Positions 37,307 through 45,910 are shown, counted from the stretch's first letter. The stretch is DNA of 64,000 nt from Halobacillus litoralis (GCF_020524085.2 NZ_CP129016.1:1048001-1112000); one strand, 5' to 3'. Notes: generated by a model from the letters alone, not told the origin. Numbers and translations are program-made.

Positions 37307-38664
37307 TGGAGCCTAGTACGACATATTCGGTATATAAATGGCTGAGAAAGAAAAGAAGGAAGAAAAAGTTCGATCTTTATAAGCAGACATACCATATGGT
37401 TATTGATCCCGTTGTGGCTTTTTATAGCGGTTTGTTCATTATCTTCTGTTTGTTCATCGGTTATGACTGGCTGAAACAGTTGATTACTATTTTAGACGGA
37501 AGGGGATCATTCTTAGCTTCTTACGCATTATTTCTCCCTTTTTTGGCAGTCATTAGTGCAGCCGTAACTTCTTTTACAGACCCTGGCATTCGTTTTACAT
37601 CTTCAGAACTTCAGCTTAGCTTTTTACCTCACCCAAGAAAGCGACTCCTAACCTATTTATTTTTAGAAAAGTACACCCTTCAAATTTTAGTGATCATGGT
37701 TGTCCCTCTTCCCTTTGCGCTTGTCTTGATGTCGTGGGAATCAGCCGTTTTATGGGCATCGCTTCTACTCTTTAGTTATCCGTTATCTTTATGGATGCAG
37801 TGGAAGTTGTTTTCAATGTCGTCCGTTCATAAATTGAGTGTTTCTTTATTTAGTGGAGCTCTTTCCGTTTTATTTTTTCTTGGATATCCTGTGACACTTC
37901 TTTACCTTGGCTTATCCGTGCTGATTCTAGTATATTTCATGCGTAAAGAGGAGGTGGACTGGGGGAGAGTTATCGATATCAATGATGCGCGTGTGTGGAA
38001 TATGTGGTTGGTCGGCTATTTCACCGAGGTGAATATTAAGCCGCCGAAAAGATTTGGGATTACCCAGTCGATCTGGAAAAAGAAACGAGGCCGTCATTAT
38101 TCTGTGCGGCATCTTTATGGACGGATATGGACCGGGTATTTTCAAAAGTCAGCGGATGTGATCTGGAAAACGATCCCGACGGTTTGTTTAATTATCCTTG
38201 TCATTCCGATGAGGGTCGATTGGATGTTAATGTTCACGCTGCCCATTGCTATTGTTGTTTACTGCGAAGTAGCAGGAGGGCTTTTTTTAGATGTGGAGAA
38301 AGTTTTCCATTCCCTGCCGATTCAGGAGGAAAGCTGTAAAAACAGTTATTTGATTTGGGCGTATGTTGGGTTTCTACCTGTGCTCTTCTCCTTCATAAGC
38401 ATTCAAATCGTACTTGCTGAATCGTTAGCAGCTTTGGGAATGCAATTGATTGCAATCATCTTATTTGTTTATGTTGATCTTGCAAGGGTCATCAGCGAAC
38501 GCTTGATGATGATCCAAAAGGAAGATTTCTATCGTGAAGAATGGAGAAGAGTCGCAAGTTTGATTCTGCTGGGAGCTGGAGTGTACCATCCTTTGTTCTT
38601 ATTAGGTGTTCCACTTGTGGTTTTCAAGCTGGGACGATCGGTCAGGAAAGAATTGATTTCATAA
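37303..38664 (+). CDS. ABC transporter permease (EcsB-like)
   Basis: The 453-residue membrane partner of the preceding ATPase. The basic N-terminus (WLRKKRRKKKFDLYKQ) is followed by about ten hydrophobic segments, beginning AFYSGLFIIFCLFIGYDWL. A cytoplasmic stretch lies near residues 215-270. The general layout resembles EcsB, whose B. subtilis counterpart affects secretion, competence and intramembrane proteolysis. The resemblance is by layout and partner; I cannot confirm orthology. Translation is coupled to the ATPase gene by the ATGATG overlap. Confidence 0.8.
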   Translation: MMEPSTTYSVYKWLRKKRRKKKFDLYKQTYHMVIDPVVAFYSGLFIIFCLFIGYDWLKQLITILDGRGSFLASYALFLPFLAVISAAVTSFTDPGIRFTSSELQLSFLPHPRKRLLTYLFLEKYTLQILVIMVVPLPFALVLMSWESAVLWASLLLFSYPLSLWMQWKLFSMSSVHKLSVSLFSGALSVLFFLGYPVTLLYLGLSVLILVYFMRKEEVDWGRVIDINDARVWNMWLVGYFTEVNIKPPKRFGITQSIWKKKRGRHYSVRHLYGRIWTGYFQKSADVIWKTIPTVCLIILVIPMRVDWMLMFTLPIAIVVYCEVAGGLFLDVEKVFHSLPIQEESCKNSYLIWAYVGFLPVLFSFISIQIVLAESLAALGMQLIAIILFVYVDLARVISERLMMIQKEDFYREEWRRVASLILLGAGVYHPLFLLGVPLVVFKLGRSVRKELIS

Positions 38665-38694
38665 AAAAGACCCTCTGGTTCATCACAGAGGATC
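38665..38694 (-). terminator. Terminator of the small zinc-ribbon gene
   Basis: On the minus strand GATCCTCTG and CAGAGGGTC pair, followed by TTTTTTATG. The hairpin lies immediately after the stop of the minus-strand gene and may also stop the converging ABC operon. Confidence 0.75.
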
Positions 38695-38941
38695 AGTCTA
38701 AGCGATTATGCTCAGCGAAAGCGATAAAAGACTTTTCATCTTCAATTAAACCGCACGCTCCGCATTGGACTTTAATTTGCGGACCCTTGTAGGCCATGTG
38801 AAAAGGATCCATATTTTCAGATGAGTAACTTTCATCTGGTTCACCTGTTCTTGGATTCATTTTTACAGCTTTTGCTTCCTGTTCGATTAAATTAAAACGA
38901 GAGCGGTTGGTTTTACAGTTGGGACATAGATAAGGTTGCAT
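38693..38941 (-). CDS. Small zinc-ribbon protein, 82 residues
   Basis: Two CxxC knuckles, YLCPNCKTNRSRF at the N-terminus and VQCGACGLIEDEKSF about 50 residues later, would bind one zinc. An acidic, polar loop separates them. Small soluble protein of unknown function; the fold recalls transcription-factor-like ribbons. AATGGAGGTGG lies ahead of the ATG. It is convergent with the ABC permease gene and divergent from the signalling cluster. Confidence 0.7.
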   Translation of the reverse strand: MQPYLCPNCKTNRSRFNLIEQEAKAVKMNPRTGEPDESYSSENMDPFHMAYKGPQIKVQCGACGLIEDEKSFIAFAEHNRLD

Positions 38942-38986
38942 GTTTGTCCACCTCCATTCTTACGTTCCCCATGTTCCTGAAAATTA

Positions 38987-39029
38987 TGAACGGACTATGA
39001 AAATCAGGGAATGCCCTAATATCCGTTCA
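38987..39029. promoter_or_regulatory. Interrupted palindrome upstream of the signalling cluster
   Basis: TGAACGGA and TCCGTTCA lie 27 bases apart with an inner AGGG-AATG-CCCT hairpin. The palindrome lies between the zinc-ribbon gene and the first signalling gene and just ahead of a TATGAT (39043-39048) that could be a -10. It may be an operator, for instance for the response regulator. Confidence 0.35.
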
Positions 39030-39083
39030 GTCTTTTTGAAGGTATGATGATAGTAAGATTACGTGTGATCGAGGTGGAATAGG

Positions 39084-39690
39084 ATGAAGGAGAAAACGAA
39101 ACTTCCAGCGGATGAAATCATCCAAATGTATGAAACGATGTTACATGATTTATCTTATGACCTTCATGAAAGGTATAGTCATCTTTTGACTGGGCTGCTC
39201 CATCAAATGGACCAGGAGGGTGATTCATCAAAAGCTGCTCTTTTGTTAACTCATATTATTGATGATATGAGAAGTAAATCGAATGAGTCTACCCCCCTAT
39301 CCCTTGAAAAAAAGAGGGGTGGTTCCTGCCATAAAGCAATTTAGTAAAGAAATAGAAAATCGGTTCGGCGTAACGGTGCGTATTTCGGATGACGGAGAAA
39401 CCTTTTTTATAGATCAACAGGTGATATTCCGGTTGATTCAACAAACCATCCTCTTAATCGTAGAGAATGCGGATACCGATGCGATCGATATCCATATGGA
39501 GGAGGAATCGATAACGTTTCGATTCCATTCCCCACACGAGCAGATCGATGTAGATAAAAAGGATTTTCTTCGACATATACAGAACAGAACAGGTATGGAA
39601 CTAAAAATAGAGCAGAGGTCAGGGCTGTGGCTTTGGATCTATATCAAGAAGAGGGGGAATGAGGATGATTTCCATTGTGATCGTCGATGA
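39084..39690 (+). pseudogene. Degenerate HisKA_3-type kinase-like protein, frameshifted
   Basis: Reads as a short relative of DesK/NarX-type sensor kinases without a sensor domain. DLSYDLHERYSHLLTGLL stands where the phospho-acceptor helix would be, and SLEKRGVVPAIKQFSKEIENRFGV matches the GL-x-PAL region. The ATPase part lacks clear N and G boxes, so catalysis is doubtful. The frame breaks in a seven-A run (39307-39313); with one A removed both halves join to a protein of about 201 residues. GAGGTGGAATAGG precedes the ATG and the 3' end overlaps the response regulator by 26 bp. Confidence 0.6.
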
Positions 39691-40321
39691 CCACGCCGTT
39701 GTTCGTTCTGGATTACGGATGCTCCTAAATGCGGTGGATGATTTTGAAGTCGCAGGTGAAGCCTCAGAAGGGGATGAAGCTTTTGCTCAAGTAGAGGAAA
39801 ACCGTCCGAACGTCGTTTTGATGGATTTGTCTATGCCCCACGGAAAAGATGGGTTATCCGCTACATCAGAAATAAAGAAACAATTCCCTGACACACATAT
39901 CCTTATTCTCACTATGCATGATGATGAAGAGTATTTGTTTCGGGCCATTGAACTTGGTGCATCCGGGTGTATTTTAAAAAATGCTCCTCATGAAGAACTT
40001 TTAAAAGCCATCCGCCAAGTAGCGGAGGGGGATGCTTATCTGTACCCCTCAGCGACAAAACGGTTAATGGAAGATTATATGAACAAACTGAAAAGCGGCA
40101 AGACATCGGATTCTTACCGTTTGCTGACGGACCGGGAACGCGAAGTTCTGGCCTTGGTCGCGAAAGGGTTTGCTAATAAGGATATTGCTGAAAAACTAGT
40201 CATCAGTGTTAAAACGGTCGAAGCTCATAAGGCGCATGTGATGGAGAAATTACAGCTTAAAACCCGGCCTGAATTGGTGGAGTATGCATGGAAGAAAGGA
40301 TTGCTTGGATATTCTCTATAA
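39665..40321 (+). CDS. NarL/LuxR-family response regulator
   Basis: DNA-binding response regulator, 218 residues. The receiver domain has the acidic pair in VDDHAVVRSG, phospho-acceptor Asp54 (VLMDLSMP) and Lys in GCILKNAPHEE. The C-terminal LuxR helix-turn-helix is LTDREREVLALVAKGFANKDIAEKLVISVKTVEAHKAHVMEKL. ATG 39665 is preferred because GAGGGGG lies seven bases ahead. The kinase partner is probably the PAS kinase two genes downstream. Its relatives include NreC, DegU and LiaR; the GAF and PAS neighbours favour an NreC-like role. Confidence 0.92.
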   Translation: MISIVIVDDHAVVRSGLRMLLNAVDDFEVAGEASEGDEAFAQVEENRPNVVLMDLSMPHGKDGLSATSEIKKQFPDTHILILTMHDDEEYLFRAIELGASGCILKNAPHEELLKAIRQVAEGDAYLYPSATKRLMEDYMNKLKSGKTSDSYRLLTDREREVLALVAKGFANKDIAEKLVISVKTVEAHKAHVMEKLQLKTRPELVEYAWKKGLLGYSL

Positions 40322-40334
40322 AGGGGCTGAACGC

Positions 40335-40766
40335 GTGAGGCGATCGTTAGAAGAATTTTGTGCAAAAGTCGCTGCAGATACAGATGCATCCTTAGTTGCT
40401 ATTGCGGAGTTTCACTCCCCATCCAAGGGAATCAGGTGGACGTATGCCGATCGCCCATTGAATGAACGGTATAAGCGAATGAGTGTCATGTACGGAAAAG
40501 GGGTAGCAGGAAGGGTTTTACAAACAGGAACAGATTTCAGATGTGAGAATGTTGCACATTTACCCTTGCCAATCAGAGAGTATCCCATTGTATTATCCGA
40601 AAAAATACAGGCTTTTGCAGCGGTCCCAATCGTCACGTCATCTCTTTTCGGTGCTGTTCTTCTGATCGCTTACCGTTCATCCCATGCCTTGCCAGACAAG
40701 GAGTTGTGTGATCGATTGGCATCTTATATACAAGCATATTTTCAAGAAAGGGAGGCGGTGGAATGA
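40335..40766 (+). CDS. GAF domain protein (NreA-like position)
   Basis: A stand-alone GAF domain of 143 residues, with SLVAIAEFHSPSKGIRWTYADRP and MYGKGVAGRVLQTGTDFRCENV, then SSLFGAVLLIAYRS. Stand-alone GAF proteins beside a PAS kinase and a NarL-type regulator occur in staphylococcal NreABC, where NreA binds nitrate. The ligand here is unknown. GTG 40335 has AAAGGGG eight bases ahead. The stop overlaps the kinase start as ATGA. Confidence 0.8.
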   Translation: MRRSLEEFCAKVAADTDASLVAIAEFHSPSKGIRWTYADRPLNERYKRMSVMYGKGVAGRVLQTGTDFRCENVAHLPLPIREYPIVLSEKIQAFAAVPIVTSSLFGAVLLIAYRSSHALPDKELCDRLASYIQAYFQEREAVE

Positions 40767-42100
40767 AGAAAGAAACACTTTCACCTATTCTTCCCGCCCG
40801 AAGGGAAGGATTTTTGATTGTAAGAGAAGACGGCGTGGTTACGTGCTTTAATGGTCGGGCAGAAGAGTTATTTCAACGAAATCGAGAGGAAGCAGTGCTG
40901 GAAGATCTGTTTCTTCACCTGTCTCTCGACGATCTACATAGCTGTGAAAAAGGTGTCCTTCTGGAGCATTATATTACCCCGCAGGGAGAGAGCCCCTCTC
41001 CGGTTTTCTTAGTTGTTCACGATTCAGTCGTCTCAAGTATCCGCTACTTTTATGTTACGATTCAAAATCTTGCCGAAAGAAGCACCCTTGATCGCGAAAG
41101 CTATGAACCATTTAAAGAGCTTCTAGATATTAAGTATGCGTTGGATGAGTCCTCGATTGTCGCTCTCACAGACAAAAGGGGGAGAATAAGGTACGTAAAC
41201 AAAAAATTTTCAGAGATATCGAAGTACGACGTTGAGGAATTGATTGGGCAGGACCACCGAATATTAAACTCCGGATCCCACTCGAAAGAATTTTTCAAGG
41301 AGCTGTGGCGTACGATTGGCACCGGCCGCGTATGGAAAGGAGAAATCCGTAACAAAGCAAAGGACGGATCCTTTTATTGGGTAGATACAACGATTGTCCC
41401 GTTTCTAGATGAAAACGGTAAACCCTATCAATATTTGGCCATACGAAATGAAATCACGGAACGTAAGCGTGTGGAACAAGAGCTCCAACATATGATGACA
41501 AGAATCATCGATGTACAGGAGAATGAACGGAAACATGTATCGAGAGAACTTCATGACGGCATCGGCCAAGAGTTATACAGCCTGCTCATAACCGTTCAAA
41601 GGCTCGAAAAAGAATACACGCATCCATTGATTGACCAGATGACTACAGACATCAGCCACTTGATTCAAAGTGTAAGGGATATGTCCTGGGAACTCAGACC
41701 GTCTGCGTTAGATGAACTCGGACTAATGCCTGCCTTACGCTCGTTTATTAATCGATTAGAAAAATCATATGGATTGAATGTAACGTTTCAATCAGACGTC
41801 CGCTGCCGCTTATCTCCTAATGTTGAAACAAACATTTACCGCATCACCCAGGAAGCGCTGACTAATGTAAGAAAATACGCCGGTGTAGAGGAAGCGCAGG
41901 TCCTGATAAAAGAAGAAGAGAGCGGCCTTTTTATTGAGATATCGGATAAAGGAAACGGGTTCCCCGTTGGTCCATCCAATAAAGGTGTAGGATTGTTCAG
42001 CATGGAAGAAAGGGCACGTGCCGTAGGTGGATCCCTCTCCATCACATCGGCCGAAAACAAAGGAACCACAATCCAAGTGAATATCCCCTTAGAAGTCTGA
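40763..42100 (+). CDS. PAS-domain sensor histidine kinase (HisKA_3/NarL-type)
   Basis: Cytoplasmic kinase of 445 residues without membrane helices. It has a PAS-like N-terminal domain (EGFLIVREDGVVTCFNGRAEELF) and a second PAS/PAC (residues about 120-235, ALTDKRGRIRYVNKKFSEISKY and WKGEIRNKAKDGSFYWVDTTI). The HisKA_3 helix has His264 (SRELHDGIGQELY), and an HATPase domain follows with an N-box (ITQEALTNVRKYA) and G-box (DKGNGFPVG). It should phosphorylate the response regulator. Unlike NreB, I see no four-Cys iron-sulfur site in the PAS region, so the signal may differ. It lies directly before the ba3 oxidase operon. Confidence 0.9.
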   Translation: MKKETLSPILPARREGFLIVREDGVVTCFNGRAEELFQRNREEAVLEDLFLHLSLDDLHSCEKGVLLEHYITPQGESPSPVFLVVHDSVVSSIRYFYVTIQNLAERSTLDRESYEPFKELLDIKYALDESSIVALTDKRGRIRYVNKKFSEISKYDVEELIGQDHRILNSGSHSKEFFKELWRTIGTGRVWKGEIRNKAKDGSFYWVDTTIVPFLDENGKPYQYLAIRNEITERKRVEQELQHMMTRIIDVQENERKHVSRELHDGIGQELYSLLITVQRLEKEYTHPLIDQMTTDISHLIQSVRDMSWELRPSALDELGLMPALRSFINRLEKSYGLNVTFQSDVRCRLSPNVETNIYRITQEALTNVRKYAGVEEAQVLIKEEESGLFIEISDKGNGFPVGPSNKGVGLFSMEERARAVGGSLSITSAENKGTTIQVNIPLEV

Positions 42101-42126
42101 GAATAAATCAGGCTTCTTTTTTTATG
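42091..42126 (+). terminator. Terminator of the signalling cluster, overlapping the kinase stop
   Basis: AGAAGTCTGA and TCAGGCTTCT pair around GAATAAA, followed by TTTTTTTAT. The stem includes the TGA of the kinase gene. Confidence 0.8.
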
Positions 42127-42157
42127 TGAGATTTAGAAATACTGTCCCTTTAGAAAA

Positions 42158-42730
42158 GTTATTAAACTATATGGCAGGATTGTGTAAGACTCAGTTTCGA
42201 GATGTGTCCAGAGTTCGTTACCTTGTTGGGCGATAGGGGTGGTCGGGAAGCTACTCGCTTTCCTGCGGGGATGACGGCAAGTCTCCTCGTGCTACGCACT
42301 GCGGGGTCTCGCCAGCCGATCCATTCCCGCGGGAGTCTCGCAGCTTCCCGACCACCCCATTCGATATAGGAGAGAAACGATCCTCTTCACTGTGGGGGGG
42401 CTCTCCACTAACGTGATGTTATAAGCATAAAGCGCTATATAACAAGCTTTACGCATGCAGAATAGCTTTCTGGGGAGTTGATTCCCCTCCAATTATCATG
42501 TGGATAAAACAACTTATTTCGGGAGGGTTTCGAGATACTTATATGGCAGGGGGCGTAGGGGAATGGCGAGACTCCTGCGGGAAAAAAGTGCATGGTGAGA
42601 CCCCACAGGACGTAGTCCGAGGAGGCTCACCGCGCTCCCGCGGAAAGCGAGCTATTCCCCGCAGCCCCTTCCACTCAACAAAATTCTCGAAACTGAGTCT
42701 TCCACAATAGGGAGCTCTTGTTGGATAAGG
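42158..42730. repeat. Composite inverted-repeat element, copy 4 (module A then B)
   Basis: The best-preserved copy. The left end is GTTATTAAACTATATGGCAG followed by GATTGTGTAAGACTCAGTTTCGAGA; the right end has CTCGAAACTGAGTCTTCC and GGGAGCTCTTGTTGG. Module A (about 42236-42359) runs from GGGGTGGTCGGGAAGCT to AGCTTCCCGACCACCCC, a near-perfect terminal palindrome. Module B is at about 42548-42667. The spacer has TTATAAGCATAAAGCGCT. Same orientation as copy 1. No coding content. Confidence 0.88.
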
Positions 42731-42866
42731 TTGTTAAGTGATTTTTTTGAGCTTAAAAAGAGGAATAGGGGATTTTGCTTTTTAAGATGAGGGGATTCCC
42801 CAATATTTTATTTCCCGTACCCTCGATACAATAGAACTAGATCAAATGAAGGAAAGAGGGGGCGGA

Positions 42867-42992
42867 ATGGTTATGAAAAAACAGGAGGATCATACAGAGC
42901 TAAAGGGGACCCTTGTGAGTGTTCTGGCCGTTGGGGCCATCATTATAGTCATGTGGGTGAGCATTTACTTTTTATATATCCAGAGGTTATAG
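42867..42992 (+). CDS. ba3-type cytochrome c oxidase small subunit (IIa-like)
   Basis: A 41-residue protein with one membrane helix (GTLVSVLAVGAIIIVMWVSIYFLY) and a short basic/acidic N-terminus. Its size and place just ahead of subunit II match the single-helix subunit IIa of ba3 oxidases, which supplies the helix that subunit II lacks one of. GAGGGGG lies upstream; either ATG 42867 or ATG 42873 could be used. The stop is followed after 12 bp by the subunit II gene. Confidence 0.75.
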   Translation: MVMKKQEDHTELKGTLVSVLAVGAIIIVMWVSIYFLYIQRL

Positions 42993-43004
42993 GAGGGGAA
43001 GGGC

Positions 43005-43478
43005 ATGCATTTACACAAATACGAAAAAATCTGGCTTATTTTCGGAATCATGGCACTTATTATCTTTTTATCTGTCGTTGGCGTCAGTGCCTTCCATCAG
43101 GGTCATACACCTTCGGGGGGACATATGAAAATTGATCCAGATAAGGTTTTTGAAACGGCCCCTTTCGATCAGCCGGGGGTGTATGAAAACGAGGATGGCA
43201 CCTATGAAGTGGTTATGGTGGGCAAAGCTTTCGGGTACGATCCTGGAAAGATTCAAGTACCTGCAGGGAAAGAGATCACGTTTACGGTTACAAGTGCAGA
43301 TGTCGTTCACAGTTTTTCCGTCGTCGGGACAAACGTGAATATGATGGTCGTGCCGGGGGAGATCAACCATAAAAAGCATACGTTCCAAGAGGCTGGTACG
43401 TATCTTGTCATTTGTAATGAGTATTGTGGATCCGGCCACCATTTTATGAGTACAGAAATCGAGGTGGTTGAACAATGA
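43005..43478 (+). CDS. ba3-type cytochrome c oxidase subunit II
   Basis: CuA-bearing subunit that receives electrons from cytochrome c on the outer face. The 157-residue protein has one N-terminal membrane helix (IWLIFGIMALIIFLSVVGVSAF) and a cupredoxin domain. The CuA ligands are the His of VVHSFSV and the set CNEYCGSGHHFM. A single helix rather than two is typical of the ba3 class. The ribosome site is AGGAGGGGAAG. It overlaps the subunit I start by four bases. Confidence 0.92.
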   Translation: MHLHKYEKIWLIFGIMALIIFLSVVGVSAFHQGHTPSGGHMKIDPDKVFETAPFDQPGVYENEDGTYEVVMVGKAFGYDPGKIQVPAGKEITFTVTSADVVHSFSVVGTNVNMMVVPGEINHKKHTFQEAGTYLVICNEYCGSGHHFMSTEIEVVEQ

Positions 43479-45133
43479 AAATCGGACAAATAGAAAAGGG
43501 AGAACGAAAACTTGCCCTCGCGAACTTAGGTTTTGCGTATGCCGCTTTCTTGATAGGGACACTTTGTGGTCTGCTTCAGGTCTTCATAAGGAATGACGCT
43601 CTTACGTTACCGGGGTGGCTTGATTATTACCAAGTGTTAACAGCTCACGGCCTATTACTAGCGATCGTCTTTACGACATTTTTCATTTTCGCCTTTTTCC
43701 AGGCAGGGATGAGTCGGACGCTTGGGTCATTCGGACATAAGGTGCTTTTGTGGAATTGGATTGGTTTTATTGTAACTTCCTTAGGAACTCTTTTAGTTGT
43801 CATCATGGTGATCGGAGGCCAGGCTTCTGTCCTTTATACCTTTTATGCTCCTTTACAAGCTCACGGCCTGTTCTATGTTGGCCTCGCCTTATTTGTCATT
43901 GGTACATGGATACAAGGCTTTGCTTTGATCGGCCATTATCGGGCTTGGAGGAAACAGCACAAAGGGGAATTCAGCCCTTTATTCGCTTTTATGACAGTCG
44001 CTACTCTTATCATGTGGGTCATCGCCTGTCTTGGGGTTGTAGCTGCTGTGCTGTTTCAGTTTATCCCTTGGGCATTCGGATGGGTGGACGGAATTAATGT
44101 TGAATTGAGTCGTTCACTGTTCTGGTATTTCGGTCATCCACTCGTATATTTCTGGTTATTGCCTGCCTATATGGCATGGTATGTGATTGTACCAAAAATT
44201 ATTGGTGCGAAAGTTTTTAGTGATTCGCTGGCACGCCTATCGTTCGTTCTGTTTATTCTTTTCTCGATTCCTGTCGGTTTTCACCATCAGTTGACAGAGC
44301 CAGGGATCGCAAGTTTCTGGAAGTTTCTACAAACGGTTTTGACGTTTATGGTTATTATTCCATCTCTCATGACAGCTTTCTCCATGTTTGCCACGTTTGA
44401 GTTGCGGGGCAGAGAACTCGGTGGAAAAGGTTTGTTTGGGTGGTTCCGGAAGTTACCATGGAAAGATGTTCGATTTACTTCTATCTTTATCGCCATGGCT
44501 TTCTTCATTCCAGGGGGTGCAGGTGGAATTATCAATGCAAGTTTCCAAATGAATGAAGTGATCCACAACACACTATGGGTCGTGGGCCACTTTCATATCA
44601 CGGTCGGAACACCGGTAGCTATGACCTTCTTCGGCCTGACGTTCTGGTTGATCCCTTACTTGACCGGACGACGTTTTACGAAGGCCTTACAAAAGCTCGC
44701 TTTTATTCAAATCATTTCATGGTCGGTGGGGATGCTTCTCATGAGTACGGCCCAGCATGTACTGGGATTGATGGGGGCACCAAGGCGTACCGCTTATACA
44801 GGATATGCACATGATGATGCACTGGCGTGGTTTGATGGAATTTTATCCAATCATGTGACGATGGCTGTCGGAGGATCTATTCTCTTTCTGTCGGCCTCAT
44901 TACTGATATACATTGTCATTCAATTGTGGTGGATAGCGCCTAAAGCAGATGTTCATCAAGCCGAGTCGTTTCCGATTGCCTCCAGTGATGTTTCTGCTAC
45001 ACCAAGGTTTTTGGAAAATTGGAAGTTGTGGATTGGGATTGCCTTTGTACTCATCGCTGTTGCTTACACGATTCCTTTATCAGACCTGATCCAACATGCA
45101 CCACCAGGGTCTGGAAGGTTCCAAACATGGTAG
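43475..45133 (+). CDS. ba3-type cytochrome c oxidase subunit I
   Basis: Catalytic heme-copper subunit that reduces oxygen to water and pumps protons. The 552-residue protein has about 13 membrane helices. It shows the low-spin heme His in VLTAHGLLLAIVF, Cu-B ligands in FGHPLVYFWLLPAY and FHHQLTEPG, and late heme ligands in VVGHFHITVGTPVAM. This class B oxidase type works at low oxygen. It is translationally coupled to subunit II. A 29-codon gene follows 15 bp downstream. The adjacent PAS/GAF signalling cluster may control it, though that is inference. Confidence 0.94.
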   Translation: MKIGQIEKGERKLALANLGFAYAAFLIGTLCGLLQVFIRNDALTLPGWLDYYQVLTAHGLLLAIVFTTFFIFAFFQAGMSRTLGSFGHKVLLWNWIGFIVTSLGTLLVVIMVIGGQASVLYTFYAPLQAHGLFYVGLALFVIGTWIQGFALIGHYRAWRKQHKGEFSPLFAFMTVATLIMWVIACLGVVAAVLFQFIPWAFGWVDGINVELSRSLFWYFGHPLVYFWLLPAYMAWYVIVPKIIGAKVFSDSLARLSFVLFILFSIPVGFHHQLTEPGIASFWKFLQTVLTFMVIIPSLMTAFSMFATFELRGRELGGKGLFGWFRKLPWKDVRFTSIFIAMAFFIPGGAGGIINASFQMNEVIHNTLWVVGHFHITVGTPVAMTFFGLTFWLIPYLTGRRFTKALQKLAFIQIISWSVGMLLMSTAQHVLGLMGAPRRTAYTGYAHDDALAWFDGILSNHVTMAVGGSILFLSASLLIYIVIQLWWIAPKADVHQAESFPIASSDVSATPRFLENWKLWIGIAFVLIAVAYTIPLSDLIQHAPPGSGRFQTW

Positions 45134-45148
45134 GAGAGGGGGGAGACC

Positions 45149-45238
45149 ATGTCATTCGCATTTGCATTCACCGTCGCGTGCATTCCGCTTTTCCTTATTG
45201 TTAGTACGATTCTTGTAGATCTACAAACAGAAGAATAA
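45149..45238 (+). CDS. 29-residue membrane peptide at the end of the ba3 oxidase operon
   Basis: ATG 45149 follows GAGAGGGGGGAGA and opens 29 codons giving one hydrophobic helix (FAFTVACIPLFLIVSTILV) and an acidic tail DLQTEE. The gene starts 15 bp after subunit I and ends just before the operon terminator. Its place and single-helix character suggest an accessory oxidase subunit or assembly peptide. It is short, so chance cannot be ruled out, but the ribosome site is strong. Confidence 0.6.
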   Translation: MSFAFAFTVACIPLFLIVSTILVDLQTEE

Positions 45239-45240
45239 AA

Positions 45241-45276
45241 AAAGAACGTCGTGACTAATCACGGCGTTCTTTTCAT
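45241..45276. terminator. Terminator between the ba3 operon and bioY
   Basis: AAGAACGTCGTGA-CTAA-TCACGGCGTTCTT followed by TTCATTTCC; A-rich on the other side, so it may also serve bioY. Confidence 0.85.
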
Positions 45277-45294
45277 TTCCTGGGAAATATGCGG

Positions 45295-45867
45295 TTACGA
45301 AGCTGCTGGTTGGGGATCTTCTTTAATATATCTTGCCTGAATCAGTCGTTTTCTGACGATAATGCCAATCCAGCTGGCAAGGAAAGCTTTAATGAGTCCA
45401 ACAGCGATAAAAGGATAGACACCAGCGGCGAGGGCCTGGTTCCAAGTCATATCGAGGACGAACTTCAACTGAATCGTTCCACAAATTAATGTAATGATCA
45501 TACCAGTCACATTTGCAACAATTGCCATGGGCAAATGAAAGGATGTTTTCTCTAAAATATAGCCAGTAATGAATGCTGTTAAAATGAAGCCGAATATGTA
45601 CCCCCCGGTAGGGCCGGCTAAAACTTGGGCTCCTCCACTGAATCCTGCGAAAACAGGGAGACCAACGGCCCCTAAAGCCGCGTACCCAATCATCGCAACA
45701 GCCCCCTGCCTGCTTCCTAATATAGTAGCTGTGAGACCCACGGCTAAGGTTTGTCCACTGATCGGTACAATGGGAAGCGGAATTTCAATTTGGGCCATAA
45801 TTGCTGTCAGTGCGGCAAACAATGCTCCGTTTACAATAAACCTCAATTTTTTACTCTGTGGTGACAT
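45295..45867 (-). CDS. bioY: BioY biotin transporter, substrate-binding membrane component
   Basis: S component of an ECF-type biotin importer, 190 residues with about six helices. Family patterns are TAIMAQIEIPLPIVPISGQTLAV, then GSRQGAVAMIGYAALGAVGLPVFAG and GPTGGYIFGF. The start at 45867 has AGAGGTG six bases ahead; an ATG further upstream is not used because it would include the operator. It is single-gene, so it would use a general ECF energising module encoded elsewhere. A BirA operator precedes it. Confidence 0.93.
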   Translation of the reverse strand: MSPQSKKLRFIVNGALFAALTAIMAQIEIPLPIVPISGQTLAVGLTATILGSRQGAVAMIGYAALGAVGLPVFAGFSGGAQVLAGPTGGYIFGFILTAFITGYILEKTSFHLPMAIVANVTGMIITLICGTIQLKFVLDMTWNQALAAGVYPFIAVGLIKAFLASWIGIIVRKRLIQARYIKEDPQPAAS

Positions 45868-45883
45868 ACCTAACACCTCTTTC

Positions 45884-45910
45884 GTTAACCTTTTATAAAT
45901 ATAAGTTAAC
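45884..45910 (-). promoter_or_regulatory. BirA (biotin repressor) operator
   Basis: GTTAAC, exactly 15 bases, GTTAAC, the core of the Bacillus BirA site (TTGTTAAC-N15-GTTAACAA), placed 17 bp ahead of the bioY start. It indicates repression by BirA with biotinyl-AMP. Confidence 0.85.
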
